A DNA stretch of 64,000 bases from Streptomyces sp. PKU-EA00015 (GCF_013387495.1 NZ_JABZEE010000029.1:1-64000), one strand, 5' to 3'; numbered from the stretch's first letter, positions 43,764 to 55,672 are shown. The notes: generated from the sequence alone by a model not told the origin. Numbers and translations are program-made.

Positions 43764-44723
43764 GTGACCTCGCAGACGGAGACCGACCACGGGGCGGCCT
43801 CACCACGCGAGGACGCGGGGCGAGCGGCGCGCGGCGTGCCCCCCTGGCGCCGCTCGCTGCGTCCCTATCTGCTGATCGTGCCCGCCCTGCTGCTGACCGG
43901 CGGCATCCTCTACCCCTTCGGACTGGGCCTGTACTACACGCTGTTCGACTTCGCCGCGAGCAAGCCCGTGCCCGATGTCGTGGGCCTGGAGAACTACCGG
44001 CGCATCTTCACCCAGCCCGCGTTCTGGGACTCGGCGCGGGTCACCCTGCTGTACGCGGTGGGGGCCGCGGCCGTCGAGACCGTGCTCGGGGTCGGCGTCG
44101 CCCTGCTGCTGCACCGCTCCACCCTGGTGGGCCGGGTCCTGGAGAAGATCCTGATCCTGCCGCTGATGATCGCGCCCGTGATCGCGGCGATCATGTGGAA
44201 GCTGATGCTCCAGCCGTCCGTGGGCGTCGTCAACCACCTGCTGAAGCCGTTCGGGCTCGGCGGCGTGCAGTGGACGGACACGCCCACCGGCGCGCTGCTC
44301 ACCTCGATCGCCGTGGACGCCTGGGTGTACACGCCGTTCGTGGCGATCCTGGCCCTGGCGGGACTGCGCTCGCTGCCGAGTTCGCCGTTCGAGGCGGCCG
44401 CCGTGGACGGGGCGAACTGGTGGTTCACCTTCCGCAAGCTGACCCTGCCGATGCTGTGGCCGTACGTCCTGGTCGCGGTGATCTTCCGGTTCATGGACTC
44501 GCTGAAGGTCTTCGACATCATCTACGCGCTCACCGAGGGCGGACCGGGCGACTCGACCGTGGTGCTGCAGATCCGTGCCTATCTGGAGGCCATCCGCTTC
44601 CAGCGCTACTCGTTCGGCATCAGCTACACGATCGTGCTGTGGGCCGTGGTCTACCTGGCCGCCATGGTGCTCGTGCGCTATCTCGGCCGTATCAACAACC
44701 GCGCCGCGGAGGTGCCCCGATGA
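43764..44723 (+). CDS. ABC transporter permease 1 (sugar, MalF-type)
   Basis: 319 aa from the GTG at 43764. It has six hydrophobic segments, with the first after a charged N-terminus (WRRSLRPYLLIVPALLLTGG). The EAA motif for ATPase contact is EAAAVDGANWWFTFRKLTLPML (about 211-232). It forms the channel with permease 2. The end of this frame overlaps the next ATG (ATGA). Confidence 0.92.
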   Translation: MTSQTETDHGAASPREDAGRAARGVPPWRRSLRPYLLIVPALLLTGGILYPFGLGLYYTLFDFAASKPVPDVVGLENYRRIFTQPAFWDSARVTLLYAVGAAAVETVLGVGVALLLHRSTLVGRVLEKILILPLMIAPVIAAIMWKLMLQPSVGVVNHLLKPFGLGGVQWTDTPTGALLTSIAVDAWVYTPFVAILALAGLRSLPSSPFEAAAVDGANWWFTFRKLTLPMLWPYVLVAVIFRFMDSLKVFDIIYALTEGGPGDSTVVLQIRAYLEAIRFQRYSFGISYTIVLWAVVYLAAMVLVRYLGRINNRAAEVPR

Positions 44724-45586
44724 CCACCGGCAAGGGGACCACCGGCCCGGGGACCGTGAAACGCCGGGTGATCGCCGTCGCGGCGGACGGCGCGCTGGTC
44801 CTCTACTTCCTCTTCGCGCTGTTCCCGGTCGCCTGGATGGCGATCCTGTCGCTGAAGCCGGCCGAGCAGCTGTTCAGCACGTACTTCTCCTTCACGCCGA
44901 CGCTCGACTCGTACCGCACGGTCCTGGGCGCGGGCGACGACCAGGGCGTGCCCTTCGTACGCTTCTTCCTCAACAGCCTGGTCGTGTCGCTGGGCGCGGT
45001 CCTGCTGTCGCTGGCGATCGGACTGCCCGCCGCCTACGCCGCCGCCCGCTGGCGCTTCAAGGGCTCCGAGAACCTCATGTTCACGCTGCTGTCGTTCCGC
45101 TTCGCCCCCGAACTGACCGTGATCATCCCGCTGTTCGTGCTCTACCAGCAGCTCGGGCTCTTCGACACGTATCTCGGCATGGTGTGGGTGCTCCAGCTCG
45201 TCACCCTGCCGCTGATCGTGTGGATCATGCGCTCGTACTTCTCCGACCTGTCGCCGGAGCTGGAGCAGGCGGCGCTGCTGGACGGCTACTCCCGCAAGCA
45301 GGCGTATCTCACGGTGGCGCTGCCGCTGGTGAAGCCCGGCGTCGCGGCCGTGTCGCTGCTCGCGTTCATCTTCGCCTGGAACAACTTCGTCTTCCCGCTC
45401 ATCCTCACCTCCTCCGACGCGCAGACCGTGACGGTGGGCGCGCTGTCCTTCCTCGGCGGCGACCGGCCCAAGTACAACCTGACCGCGGCCGCGGCCCTCG
45501 TCTCCGTCGTCCCGCCCCTGCTGCTGGCCCTGACGATCCAGCGGTACCTGGTGCGCGGCCTGTCCTTCGGGGCGGTGAAGTCATGA
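44720..45586 (+). CDS. ABC transporter permease 2 (sugar, MalG-type)
   Basis: 288 aa from the ATG at 44720, overlapping the previous stop by 4 bp. There are six membrane segments; the EAA motif is EQAALLDGYSRKQAYLTVALPLVKPGVA (about 180-205). FRFAPELTVIIPLFVLYQQLG is typical of MalG-type partners. Overlaps the following ATPase start (ATGA). Confidence 0.92.
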   Translation: MTTGKGTTGPGTVKRRVIAVAADGALVLYFLFALFPVAWMAILSLKPAEQLFSTYFSFTPTLDSYRTVLGAGDDQGVPFVRFFLNSLVVSLGAVLLSLAIGLPAAYAAARWRFKGSENLMFTLLSFRFAPELTVIIPLFVLYQQLGLFDTYLGMVWVLQLVTLPLIVWIMRSYFSDLSPELEQAALLDGYSRKQAYLTVALPLVKPGVAAVSLLAFIFAWNNFVFPLILTSSDAQTVTVGALSFLGGDRPKYNLTAAAALVSVVPPLLLALTIQRYLVRGLSFGAVKS

Positions 45587-46686
45587 CGGCCGCCATCGCG
45601 CTGAGGGGCGTCACCAAGACGTTCGGGCGGACGACCGCGCTCGACGGGATCGAACTGGAGGTGGCCGAGGGCGAGTTCTTCTGTCTGCTCGGGCCGTCCG
45701 GGGCGGGCAAGACGACCACCCTCAAGACGATCGCGGGCCTGGAGGAGCCCACCGCGGGCACGATCGAACTCGACGGCGAGGACATGACGGGAGTGGAGCC
45801 GTACGACCGGGGGGTCGCCATGTGTTTCGAGTCGTACGCCCTCTATCCACACCGCTCGGCATATGACAATCTCGCCTCCCCGCTCCGCTCGCCGCGCCAC
45901 CGCCTCCCCGCACACCAGGCGCGCGAGCGGATCGGTGAGATCGCCGGCCTGCTCGGCATCGAGGCCCTGCTGGAGCGGCCCGTGGGCGAGCTGTCCAACG
46001 GGCAGCGCCAGCGGGTGGCGCTCGGACGGGTGCTGGTGCGGCCGGCGCGGGCGTTCCTGCTCGACGAGCCGTTGTCCCACCTGGACGCCAAGCTGCGCCA
46101 GGCGATGCGCGCCGAGCTCAAGGCCATCGGCGCGGTCCGGCGCACAACCACGCTGTACGTCACGCACGACTCGGTGGAGGCGCTCGCGCTGGGCGACCGG
46201 ATCGGGGTGATCCGGGACGGTCGCATCGTGCAGACGGGCACCCGCGAGGAGCTGTGGCACCGGCCGTACGACACGTTCGTGGCACGGTCGTTCGGGCGGC
46301 CGCGGATCAACCTGCTGCCGGGGACCGCGGGCGAGGACGGCACGTTCCGGCTGCTGGAGGGCGACTGTGAGCGGGCTCCCCGGGTGGCCGCCGCGCCCGG
46401 CACCCCGGTGCAGCTCGGCGTGCGGCCGCGTGACCTCACCCTCGGCGGCGGCGCGGGCTGCGTGCTGACCGGGACGGTCTACGTCACCGAGACACTGGGC
46501 CGGTCCGTCGAGGTGACCGTCCGCGTCGGCAGCCGGCACGTCTCGCTCGTCGTGCCGCGCGCCGAGGCCGCCTGCTTGCGTCCCGACGATCCCGTCCGGC
46601 TGACCGCCCGGCCTGAGACCCTGCTGCTGTTCGAGGCCGACGGGCCGCAGGGACCAGGACGAAGGATCGAAGGAAACACCTCATGA
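45583..46686 (+). CDS. ABC transporter ATPase A (MsmK/UgpC-type)
   Basis: 367 aa. Walker A is GPSGAGKTT (37-45). The Q-loop position is Glu83 (MCFESYALYPH) where Gln is normal. The signature is LSNGQRQRVALGR, Walker B is AFLLDEPLSHLDAK, and the switch His is YVTHD. A C-terminal OB-fold region (about 240-360) follows. It powers the importer, probably as a heterodimer with ATPase B encoded downstream. Coupled by ATGA overlap to permease 2 and to the DeoR gene. Confidence 0.93.
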   Translation: MTAAIALRGVTKTFGRTTALDGIELEVAEGEFFCLLGPSGAGKTTTLKTIAGLEEPTAGTIELDGEDMTGVEPYDRGVAMCFESYALYPHRSAYDNLASPLRSPRHRLPAHQARERIGEIAGLLGIEALLERPVGELSNGQRQRVALGRVLVRPARAFLLDEPLSHLDAKLRQAMRAELKAIGAVRRTTTLYVTHDSVEALALGDRIGVIRDGRIVQTGTREELWHRPYDTFVARSFGRPRINLLPGTAGEDGTFRLLEGDCERAPRVAAAPGTPVQLGVRPRDLTLGGGAGCVLTGTVYVTETLGRSVEVTVRVGSRHVSLVVPRAEAACLRPDDPVRLTARPETLLLFEADGPQGPGRRIEGNTS

Positions 46687-47474
46687 GCACCCCAGCGCAG
46701 CGCGGCCCCGCACTCCGCCAGGCGGCGATAGCCGAGTACGTCCTCGCCCAGGGCGAAGGGACGGCGGCCGAACTCGCCGAGAGGTTCGACGTCAGTCTGA
46801 TGACCATCCACCGCGACCTCGACGAGCTGGAGAGGCAGGGCATCGTGCGCAAGTTCCGCGGCGGGGTGACCGCCCAGCCCTCGGGGGTGTTCGAGTCGAA
46901 CGTCGCCTACCGGCTCAAGACCATGCGCCGTGAGAAGGCGGCCGTCGCGGCCCACGCGCTGACCCTGATCGAACCGGGCATGGCCGTCATGCTCGACGAC
47001 TCCACCTCCACACTGGAGATCGCCCGCCGGCTCTCCCCGATCACCCCGCTGACGGTCGTCACCAACTTCCTCGAGGCCCTGACCCTGCTGTCGGCCGAGC
47101 GCGGCATCCACCTGATGGCGCTCGGCGGCGACTACGACCCGCTGCACTCCTCGTTCCTGGGCGTGTCGTGCGTGGAGGCCGTCCAGTCGCTCCAGGTCGA
47201 CATCTGCTTCACCTCCACGTCGGCCGCCTCCGGGGGCTTCGCCTACCACCAGGAGCAGCACATCGTGTCCGTGAAGCGGGCGATGCTCGACTCGGCGGCC
47301 CGCAACGTCCTGCTTCTCGACCACTCCAAGCTGGGGCGGGTGGCACTGCACCGCCTCGCCCCGCTCTCCCGATTCGACCTGGTGCTCGTCGACGACGGGG
47401 CGCCGGCCGAGGCGCTGCGCGAACTGGACGAGCACAAGGTCGCCTACCAGGTCTGCGAGGCCGCCGGTGACTGA
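46683..47474 (+). CDS. DeoR-family transcriptional regulator
   Basis: 263 aa. The N-terminal winged helix is QAAIAEYVLAQGEGTAAELAERFDVSLMTIHRDLDELERQG (about 13-53). The sugar-phosphate-binding domain has LDDSTSTLEIAR, VVTNFLEAL, CFTSTSAASGGFAYHQEQ and LLLDHSKLGR. The family generally represses sugar catabolic genes and releases DNA when a phosphorylated sugar binds. It sits inside the transporter operon, ATGA-coupled to ATPase A, and probably controls both divergent transcripts. Confidence 0.92.
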   Translation: MSTPAQRGPALRQAAIAEYVLAQGEGTAAELAERFDVSLMTIHRDLDELERQGIVRKFRGGVTAQPSGVFESNVAYRLKTMRREKAAVAAHALTLIEPGMAVMLDDSTSTLEIARRLSPITPLTVVTNFLEALTLLSAERGIHLMALGGDYDPLHSSFLGVSCVEAVQSLQVDICFTSTSAASGGFAYHQEQHIVSVKRAMLDSAARNVLLLDHSKLGRVALHRLAPLSRFDLVLVDDGAPAEALRELDEHKVAYQVCEAAGD

Positions 47475-47489
47475 ACGGGAGGTGAGCGG

Positions 47490-48566
47490 GTGACCGAACT
47501 GGCCCTGCGCGAGCTGCGCAAGACGTACGCCGCCCGGGGGCGGCCGGCCGTGGAGGCGGTCCGCGGGATCGATCTGCGGCTGGAGTCCGGCGAGCTGCTC
47601 GGGCTGCTCGGCCCGTCCGGCTGCGGGAAGTCCACGACGCTGCGGATGATCGCGGGGCTGGAGCAGGTGACGGGCGGCGACATCCTCGTCGACGGCACCT
47701 CCGTGGTGGGCCTGCCCGCCCAGCGCCGCAACATCGGTGTCGCCTTCGAGAACTACGCGCTCTACCCGCCGCTCACGGTCGCCGAGAACCTGGCCTTCGG
47801 GCTGGCGGCCCGGCGCAGCGCCGGCCGGGCCGAGATCGCGCGGCGGGTCGCGGAGATGGCCGAGCGCATCGGGATCTCGGGGCTGCTCGGTGCCCGTCCC
47901 GCCGGGCTCTCCAGCGGCCAGAAGCAGCGGGTCGCGCTCGCCCGGGCCCTCATCCGCGAGCCCGACGTCCTGCTGCTGGACGAGCCCCTGTCCCACCTGG
48001 ACGCGGCCCAGCGCGACACGACGCGCCGTGAGCTCAAGCGGATCCAGCGGGATCTGGGCCACACCACGATCCTGGTCACACACGACCAGGAGGAGGCGCT
48101 GTCGTTGGCAGACCGGATCGCGGTGATGAAGGACGGGGTGATCCAGCAGCTCGGCACCCCGCACGAGATCTACGACGCGCCCGCGAACCTCTTCGTCGCC
48201 GACTTCGTGGGCGAGCCCGCGATGAACCTGCTCCCGGGCACCGTCGAGGACGGCGGCCTGCTGCGGCTGTCCCCCACCGTGCGCGTGCCGCTGCCCCGGC
48301 CGCTCCCGCCGGGCCGCCGGGTGGTGCTCGGCGTGCGGCCGGAGGACCTGAGGCTGACGGACGTCGGCGTACGGGCCACCGTCAGCGCCCATGAACCGCT
48401 CCTGGAGGCGGGGATCGCCACGCTCGCCCTGGAGGGCGTGGACCGCCCGCTGGTCGTGCAGACCGCACCCGATGTGCGCCCGGAACGCGGCGCGACCGTC
48501 CACGTCGCCGCCGACGCCGAGCTCACCCATGTCTTCGACGCCGATACGGGAGACACCCTGCGATGA
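47490..48566 (+). CDS. ABC transporter ATPase B (MsmK/UgpC-type)
   Basis: 358 aa from the GTG at 47490 (GGGAGG upstream). Walker A is GPSGCGKST (41-49), the Q-loop position is Glu87 (VAFENYALYPPL), the signature is LSSGQKQRVALARALI, Walker B is VLLLDEPLSHLDAA, and the His is LVTHD. A C-terminal OB-fold follows. Having a second ATPase for one permease pair suggests a heterodimeric motor. Overlaps the dehydrogenase start by 4 bp (ATGA). Confidence 0.93.
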   Translation: MTELALRELRKTYAARGRPAVEAVRGIDLRLESGELLGLLGPSGCGKSTTLRMIAGLEQVTGGDILVDGTSVVGLPAQRRNIGVAFENYALYPPLTVAENLAFGLAARRSAGRAEIARRVAEMAERIGISGLLGARPAGLSSGQKQRVALARALIREPDVLLLDEPLSHLDAAQRDTTRRELKRIQRDLGHTTILVTHDQEEALSLADRIAVMKDGVIQQLGTPHEIYDAPANLFVADFVGEPAMNLLPGTVEDGGLLRLSPTVRVPLPRPLPPGRRVVLGVRPEDLRLTDVGVRATVSAHEPLLEAGIATLALEGVDRPLVVQTAPDVRPERGATVHVAADAELTHVFDADTGDTLR

Positions 48567-49576
48567 AGATCCTGGCCGCCGGTGACCTGTTCGTACGCAA
48601 CGCCCTCATCACGGCGGCGCTGCGCCACGACCTCGAGGGCCATCCCTTCGAACTGACGGAACTGGCCCTGCCCTGGCCGCTGGAGCCGTTCGGCAAGGTG
48701 GGCGAGGTCGACGAGGCGAGCGACGCCGAGGACGCCCTGATCGAGGCGCTCGACGGCGTCGAGGTCTGCGTGACCCAGATGGCGCCGTTCACCGAGCGGG
48801 TGCTCGCCGCGGCGCCCGCCCTGCGTCTGATCGCCGTCTGCCGCGGCGGGCCGGTGAACGTGAACGCCGAGGCCGCGCGCGCCCGCGGGGTGCGCGTCTG
48901 CTTCGCACCGGGCCGCAACGCGGCGGCCACGGCCGAGTTCACGATCGGGCTGATGATCTCCGCGCTGCGCCGCATCCCCGAGGCCCACGACTCCCTCGCC
49001 CGCGAGGGCCGCTGGGACGCCTCGTACTACACGTACGAGCGGTGCGGTCCCGAGCTGGAGGACACCCCGGTGGGTCTGGTCGGCTACGGCGCGGTGGGCA
49101 GCCGCGTCGCCCGGGTGCTGTGCGCCTTCGGCGCCGAGGTGGAGGTGTACGACCCGTACGTGCGCGGCGACGTGCACGGGATGCGCGCCTCGTCGCTGGA
49201 CGCGTTGCTCACCCGCTCGCGCGTGGTGACGCTGCACGCCCGGCTCACGCCCGAGACCCGGCACCTGATCGGCGCCCGGGAACTGGCGCTGATGCCGCAG
49301 GGCTCGGTCCTGGTGAACGCGGCCCGCGGCGGCCTCCTCGACACGGAGGCGCTGTGCGACGCGCTGGAGCGCGGCCATATCGCCGCGGCCGCGCTGGACA
49401 CCTACGAACAGGAGCCGCCCGCGCCGGGATCACGGCTGCTCACCACCCCGAACCTGGTGCTCACCCCGCATCTGGGCGGAGCGAGCCGGGCCGTGGCGCA
49501 CAAGGCGGCGGCGATCGCGGCGGCGGAGGTGGCGCGCCACGTCCGCGGTGAACCGCTCGCTCACGCACTGACCTGA
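48563..49576 (+). CDS. D-isomer-specific 2-hydroxyacid dehydrogenase-like protein
   Basis: 337 aa. The NAD-binding Rossmann motif is VGYGAVGSRVAR. Catalytic residues are Arg in NAARGGLLD, Glu in YEQEPP and His in TPHLGGAS. Similar to phosphoglycerate dehydrogenase-like enzymes, it would interconvert a 2-hydroxyacid and 2-oxoacid with NAD. It lies in the sugar operon, so oxidation or reduction of a sugar-derived acid is plausible. Start is ATGA-coupled to ATPase B. Confidence 0.9.
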   Translation: MKILAAGDLFVRNALITAALRHDLEGHPFELTELALPWPLEPFGKVGEVDEASDAEDALIEALDGVEVCVTQMAPFTERVLAAAPALRLIAVCRGGPVNVNAEAARARGVRVCFAPGRNAAATAEFTIGLMISALRRIPEAHDSLAREGRWDASYYTYERCGPELEDTPVGLVGYGAVGSRVARVLCAFGAEVEVYDPYVRGDVHGMRASSLDALLTRSRVVTLHARLTPETRHLIGARELALMPQGSVLVNAARGGLLDTEALCDALERGHIAAAALDTYEQEPPAPGSRLLTTPNLVLTPHLGGASRAVAHKAAAIAAAEVARHVRGEPLAHALT

Positions 49577-49601
49577 CACCCGAGCCGAGGAGGCTGCGGC
49601 A

Positions 49602-51014
49602 ATGGCGATGTTCATCGGCATCGATGTGGGCACGTCCGTGGTGAAGGCCGCTGCCTTCGACGCGAGCGGGGCGGCGCTGGCCGTCGAGTCACGCCCGGTG
49701 GCCCTGGACATCCGCGGCGGCCATGTCGAACAGGACATGGACGAGGTGTACGACGCGGTCGTCGACGTCCTCGGCGCGCTGAGGGCCCAGGGCGAGGAGG
49801 TGGCCCTCGTCGGGCTCACCGGGCAGGGCGACGGCGTGTGGCTGGTCGACGAGAGCGGCCGGCCCGTGCGGCCCGCCATTTCCTGGATGGACGGCCGAGC
49901 CCACGAGCTGGTCGGCGAATGGCTGGCCTCGGGCGTCTTCGAGTCGGTGTTCCGGCGCACGGGCAGCGCCATGTTCCCCGGCTGCCCAGGCCCGGTGCTG
50001 GCCTGGCTGGAGCAGCACGAGCCGCAGTCGCTGGACGCCGCGGCCACCGCCCTGTACTGCAAGGACATGGTCTTCCAGCGGCTGACCGGGCTGCGGGCGA
50101 CCGACGTGTCGGACGCGTCGATGCCCTTCCTCGACCCGCACACCCGCAGTTACGCGCCGGACGTCGTCGACGCGCTCGGGCTGTCGCACCGCAGCGGCCT
50201 GCTCCCGCCGGTCGCCGACCCCCTCGCCACCGGCATGCTGCCCTCCGGGACCCCCATCGCCAACGGTCCCTACGACCTCCCGGCGTGCGCCCTCGGGGCG
50301 GGCGTCACGGCGCCCGGCGACGGTCTGCTGATCGTCGGCACCTGTCTGGCGTCGCTCGTCGCCACCCGCGACGTCGACCTCGCCGGCGAGCCCGCCGGCC
50401 TGTACATCTCGACCGACCGGCCCGGCGACTTCCTGCGCGCCATGCCGGCGATGGTGGGCACGGCCGCTCTCGACTGGGTGCTCGCCACCACCGGCGTGCG
50501 CCACACCGAGGTGGACGCCCTGCTGGCCGCCACCCCGCCCGGCGCGCACGGGGTGCACGTCCTGCCCTACTTCGCGCCCTCCGGTGAGCGCGCGCCCTTC
50601 GTCGAGCCCCGGCTGCGCGCCGAACTGTCCGGTGTCAGCCTGGAGTCGACGAAGGCCGATCTGATCCGCGCCACCTGCGAGGGGATCGCCTTCGCCGCCC
50701 GTCACTGTCTGGACGCCGCCGGGCTGACCGGCACGCTCGCGATCTGCGGCGGCGGCACCCGCTCCCCCGCGTGGATGCGCCTGTTCGCGGACGCCCTCGG
50801 ACGCGAACTGCGCATCGTGGAGGGTGAGGTGGGCGCGAGGGGCGCGGTCCTGGCCTCGGCGGCACGGCACGGCGTGGAGCTGGACGTGGCGTCCTGGACG
50901 GCCCCGACGTCCGTGGTCGCGCCGGATGCGGAACGGGCCGCGTACTACGCCAAGGCGTACGAGGAGCACCTGGACCGGCTGGCGGCGGCCCGGGCCCGTG
51001 CCCGCCGGACCTGA
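49602..51014 (+). CDS. FGGY-family carbohydrate kinase 2
   Basis: 470 aa. Phosphate 1 loop is GIDVGTSVVKAAAF; the substrate region has GLTGQGDGVWLVDESGRPV and AISWMDGR; the C-terminal ATP motif is LAICGGGTRSPAWMRLFADALG. It resembles the erythritol/ribulo-type or AI-2-kinase-type FGGY branch rather than glycerol kinase. Last gene of the plus-strand operon, 25 bp after the dehydrogenase gene. Kinase 1 is not a close copy, so the two probably act on different substrates or steps. Confidence 0.9.
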   Translation: MAMFIGIDVGTSVVKAAAFDASGAALAVESRPVALDIRGGHVEQDMDEVYDAVVDVLGALRAQGEEVALVGLTGQGDGVWLVDESGRPVRPAISWMDGRAHELVGEWLASGVFESVFRRTGSAMFPGCPGPVLAWLEQHEPQSLDAAATALYCKDMVFQRLTGLRATDVSDASMPFLDPHTRSYAPDVVDALGLSHRSGLLPPVADPLATGMLPSGTPIANGPYDLPACALGAGVTAPGDGLLIVGTCLASLVATRDVDLAGEPAGLYISTDRPGDFLRAMPAMVGTAALDWVLATTGVRHTEVDALLAATPPGAHGVHVLPYFAPSGERAPFVEPRLRAELSGVSLESTKADLIRATCEGIAFAARHCLDAAGLTGTLAICGGGTRSPAWMRLFADALGRELRIVEGEVGARGAVLASAARHGVELDVASWTAPTSVVAPDAERAAYYAKAYEEHLDRLAAARARARRT

Positions 51015-51122
51015 CCGGCCATCAGGGGGCCACCTCGCCGCCGCCCCGCCGCAACCTCGTGTGACCAGCGTGTGCACAGCGCCCCCCACTCGTGCCCGAG
51101 CAGTTCTCACAGGGAGACCCGT

Positions 51123-52193
51123 ATGTCCGCAACTCCAGGACGCCGTTCGGTACTGTTCGCCGCCGGGGCGGCCGCCGCCACCGCCTTCGCCGCCACGCCC
51201 GCCGCTGCGACGCAGACGGAGAAGCGGCCGAAGGGCCCGCTCGTCATCGGCCACCGCGGCTCCGCGGGCTGGCGTCCCGAGCACACCGCCGCCTCGTACA
51301 CCGCGGCCGTCCGGGCCGGAGCCGACTGGATCGAGCCCGATCTGGTACCGACCAGGGACCATGTGCTCGTCGTGCGGCACGAGAACGAGATATCGGGGAC
51401 GACGGACGTCGCACAGCACCCCGAGTTCGCGGACCGCCGCACCACGAAGACCGTCGACGGGCGCGCGGTGACCGGCTGGTTCACCGAGGACTTCACGCTC
51501 GCCGAGCTCAAGACACTGCGGGCGGTCGAGCGGCTGCCGCTGGTGCGCAACCGCAACACCGTCTTCGACGGCCGGGAGACCGTCATGACGTTCCAGGAGG
51601 TCGTCGACCTCGCCCGCGCCCTGTCCAAGGAGCACGGCCGCACGATCGCCGTGTTCCCGGAGACCAAGCACCCGAGCTACTTCCGCTCCGTCGGGCTGCC
51701 GCTGGAGGAGGAGCTGGTGCGCCTGGTGCGGCGCAACCGGCTGGACGGGCGCGAGTGCGTCGTCCAGTCCTTCGAACCGTCCAGCCTGCTGCGTGTCGCC
51801 GAGGCAGAGCTGCGCGTCCCGCTGTGGCAGGCGCTCGGCACCCGGGGCGGCCCGTTCGGGCACGACAAAACCTACGCGCAGATGATGACGCCCGAGGGGC
51901 TGCGCGAGATCGCCGGATACGCCGACTGGATCGGCCCGGACAAGTCGTCCGTCGTCGCGCCGTCGACGCTGCTGGCGGACGCGCACGCGGCCGGGCTGCG
52001 CGTCGGCGCGTACACGTTCCGCGCGGAGAACCAGTTCCTGCCCGCGCAGCTGCGGCGGGGGACGGACCCGAACGGCTTCGGCGACGCGTTCGCCGAGTAC
52101 GCCCTGCACTACGGGCTCGGCGTCGACGCCGTCGTCACCGACTTCCCGGACCTCGCGGTCGCCGCGCGCGAGGAGTTCACCGCCGGGTCCTAG
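51123..52193 (+). CDS. Secreted glycerophosphodiester phosphodiesterase
   Basis: 356 aa from the ATG at 51123 after AGGGAG. A signal peptide of twin-arginine style (GRRSVLFAAGAAAATAFAATPAAA) is followed by the GDPD TIM barrel with IGHRGSAGWRPEHT (catalytic His and Arg, then Glu), WIEPDLVPTRD and VVRHEN. It hydrolyses glycerophosphodiesters such as deacylated phospholipids or teichoic acid units outside the cell, metal-dependent. Followed by a bidirectional terminator. Confidence 0.93.
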   Translation: MSATPGRRSVLFAAGAAAATAFAATPAAATQTEKRPKGPLVIGHRGSAGWRPEHTAASYTAAVRAGADWIEPDLVPTRDHVLVVRHENEISGTTDVAQHPEFADRRTTKTVDGRAVTGWFTEDFTLAELKTLRAVERLPLVRNRNTVFDGRETVMTFQEVVDLARALSKEHGRTIAVFPETKHPSYFRSVGLPLEEELVRLVRRNRLDGRECVVQSFEPSSLLRVAEAELRVPLWQALGTRGGPFGHDKTYAQMMTPEGLREIAGYADWIGPDKSSVVAPSTLLADAHAAGLRVGAYTFRAENQFLPAQLRRGTDPNGFGDAFAEYALHYGLGVDAVVTDFPDLAVAAREEFTAGS

Positions 52194-52236
52194 GACCCGG
52201 GGCTGATCACGGCCGCCCCTCACCGGACAGGCGGAA

Positions 52237-52281
52237 GGAGGACGGCCCCCGCGAGGACGTGACGCGCGGGGGCCGTCCTCC
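52237..52281. terminator. Bidirectional terminator
   Basis: A 17-bp perfect stem, GGAGGACGGCCCCCGCG at 52237-52253 and its complement at 52265-52281, lies between the convergent phosphodiesterase and DsbA-family genes. Confidence 0.82.
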
Positions 52282-52292
52282 GGTGTCCGGTC

Positions 52293-52931
52293 TCAGTCGA
52301 AGATCGGCCCCTGCGTGCGGGTGCGCTTGATCTCGTAGAAGCCCGGGATCGACGCCACGAGCAGCGTGCCGTCCCACAGCTTCGCCGCCTCCTCGCCCTT
52401 GGGGGCGGGGGTGACGACCGGGCCGAAGAAGGCGATCTGCTCGCCGTCGGCGCCAGGGACCGCGATGACCGGTGTGCCGACCTCCTGGCCGACCTTGCTG
52501 ATCCCCTCGTCGTGGGAGGCGCGCAGCTCGGCGTCGTACGTGTCCTTGTCGGCGTACTCGGCGAGCGAGACGGGCAGGCCGACGTCCTCCAGCGCCTCGC
52601 GGACGGCCGCCGTGGTCGGCCCCTCTCCCTTGTTGTGGAAGCGGGTGCCGAGCGCGGTGTACAGCTTGCCGAGCACCTCCTCGCCGTGCTCCTGCGCGGC
52701 GGCGACGACGACCCGCACCGGGCCCCATGCCTTGGTGGCGAGCATCTCCCGGTACTCCTCCGGGAGCTCGTCCAGCTTGTTCTCGTTCAGCACGGCGAGG
52801 CTCATCACATGCCAGCGGACCTCGACGTCGCGGACCTTCTCGACCTCCAGCATCCAGCGGGAGGTCATCCAGGCCCAGGGGCACAGGGGATCGAACCAGA
52901 AGTCGACTGGCGTCTTGCCGTTGTCGGACAT
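52293..52931 (-). CDS. DsbA-family protein, mycothiol-reductase-like (Rv2466c type)
   Basis: 212 aa from the ATG at 52931 after GAGGAG. The thioredoxin-fold opening VDFWFDPLCPWAWMTSRWMLEV strongly resembles mycobacterial Rv2466c, a mycothiol-dependent reductase whose active site is CPWC as I recall. Here the motif at residues 17-20 is Cys-Pro-Trp-Ala. The cis-Pro loop is VGTPVIAV and the tail is YEIKRTRTQGPIFD. With only one active-site Cys it would work by a monothiol mechanism with mycothiol. Cytoplasmic: no signal peptide. Confidence 0.88.
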   Translation of the reverse strand: MSDNGKTPVDFWFDPLCPWAWMTSRWMLEVEKVRDVEVRWHVMSLAVLNENKLDELPEEYREMLATKAWGPVRVVVAAAQEHGEEVLGKLYTALGTRFHNKGEGPTTAAVREALEDVGLPVSLAEYADKDTYDAELRASHDEGISKVGQEVGTPVIAVPGADGEQIAFFGPVVTPAPKGEEAAKLWDGTLLVASIPGFYEIKRTRTQGPIFD

Positions 52932-53066
52932 GTCACTCCTCGTGAAGGTGCGGCGCCGTGCCTGCCTAGGGGCAACGCGACCCGCCCGCGGGGGATTCCC
53001 CCGTACCGGCTGCCAGGAGCACATGGGAGGATCGCTCCTGTTCGAACGAGACACGAAGGAGTGCCC

Positions 53067-55658
<2,592 letters not shown>

Positions 55659-55672
55659 GGGGGCGGGATGCG

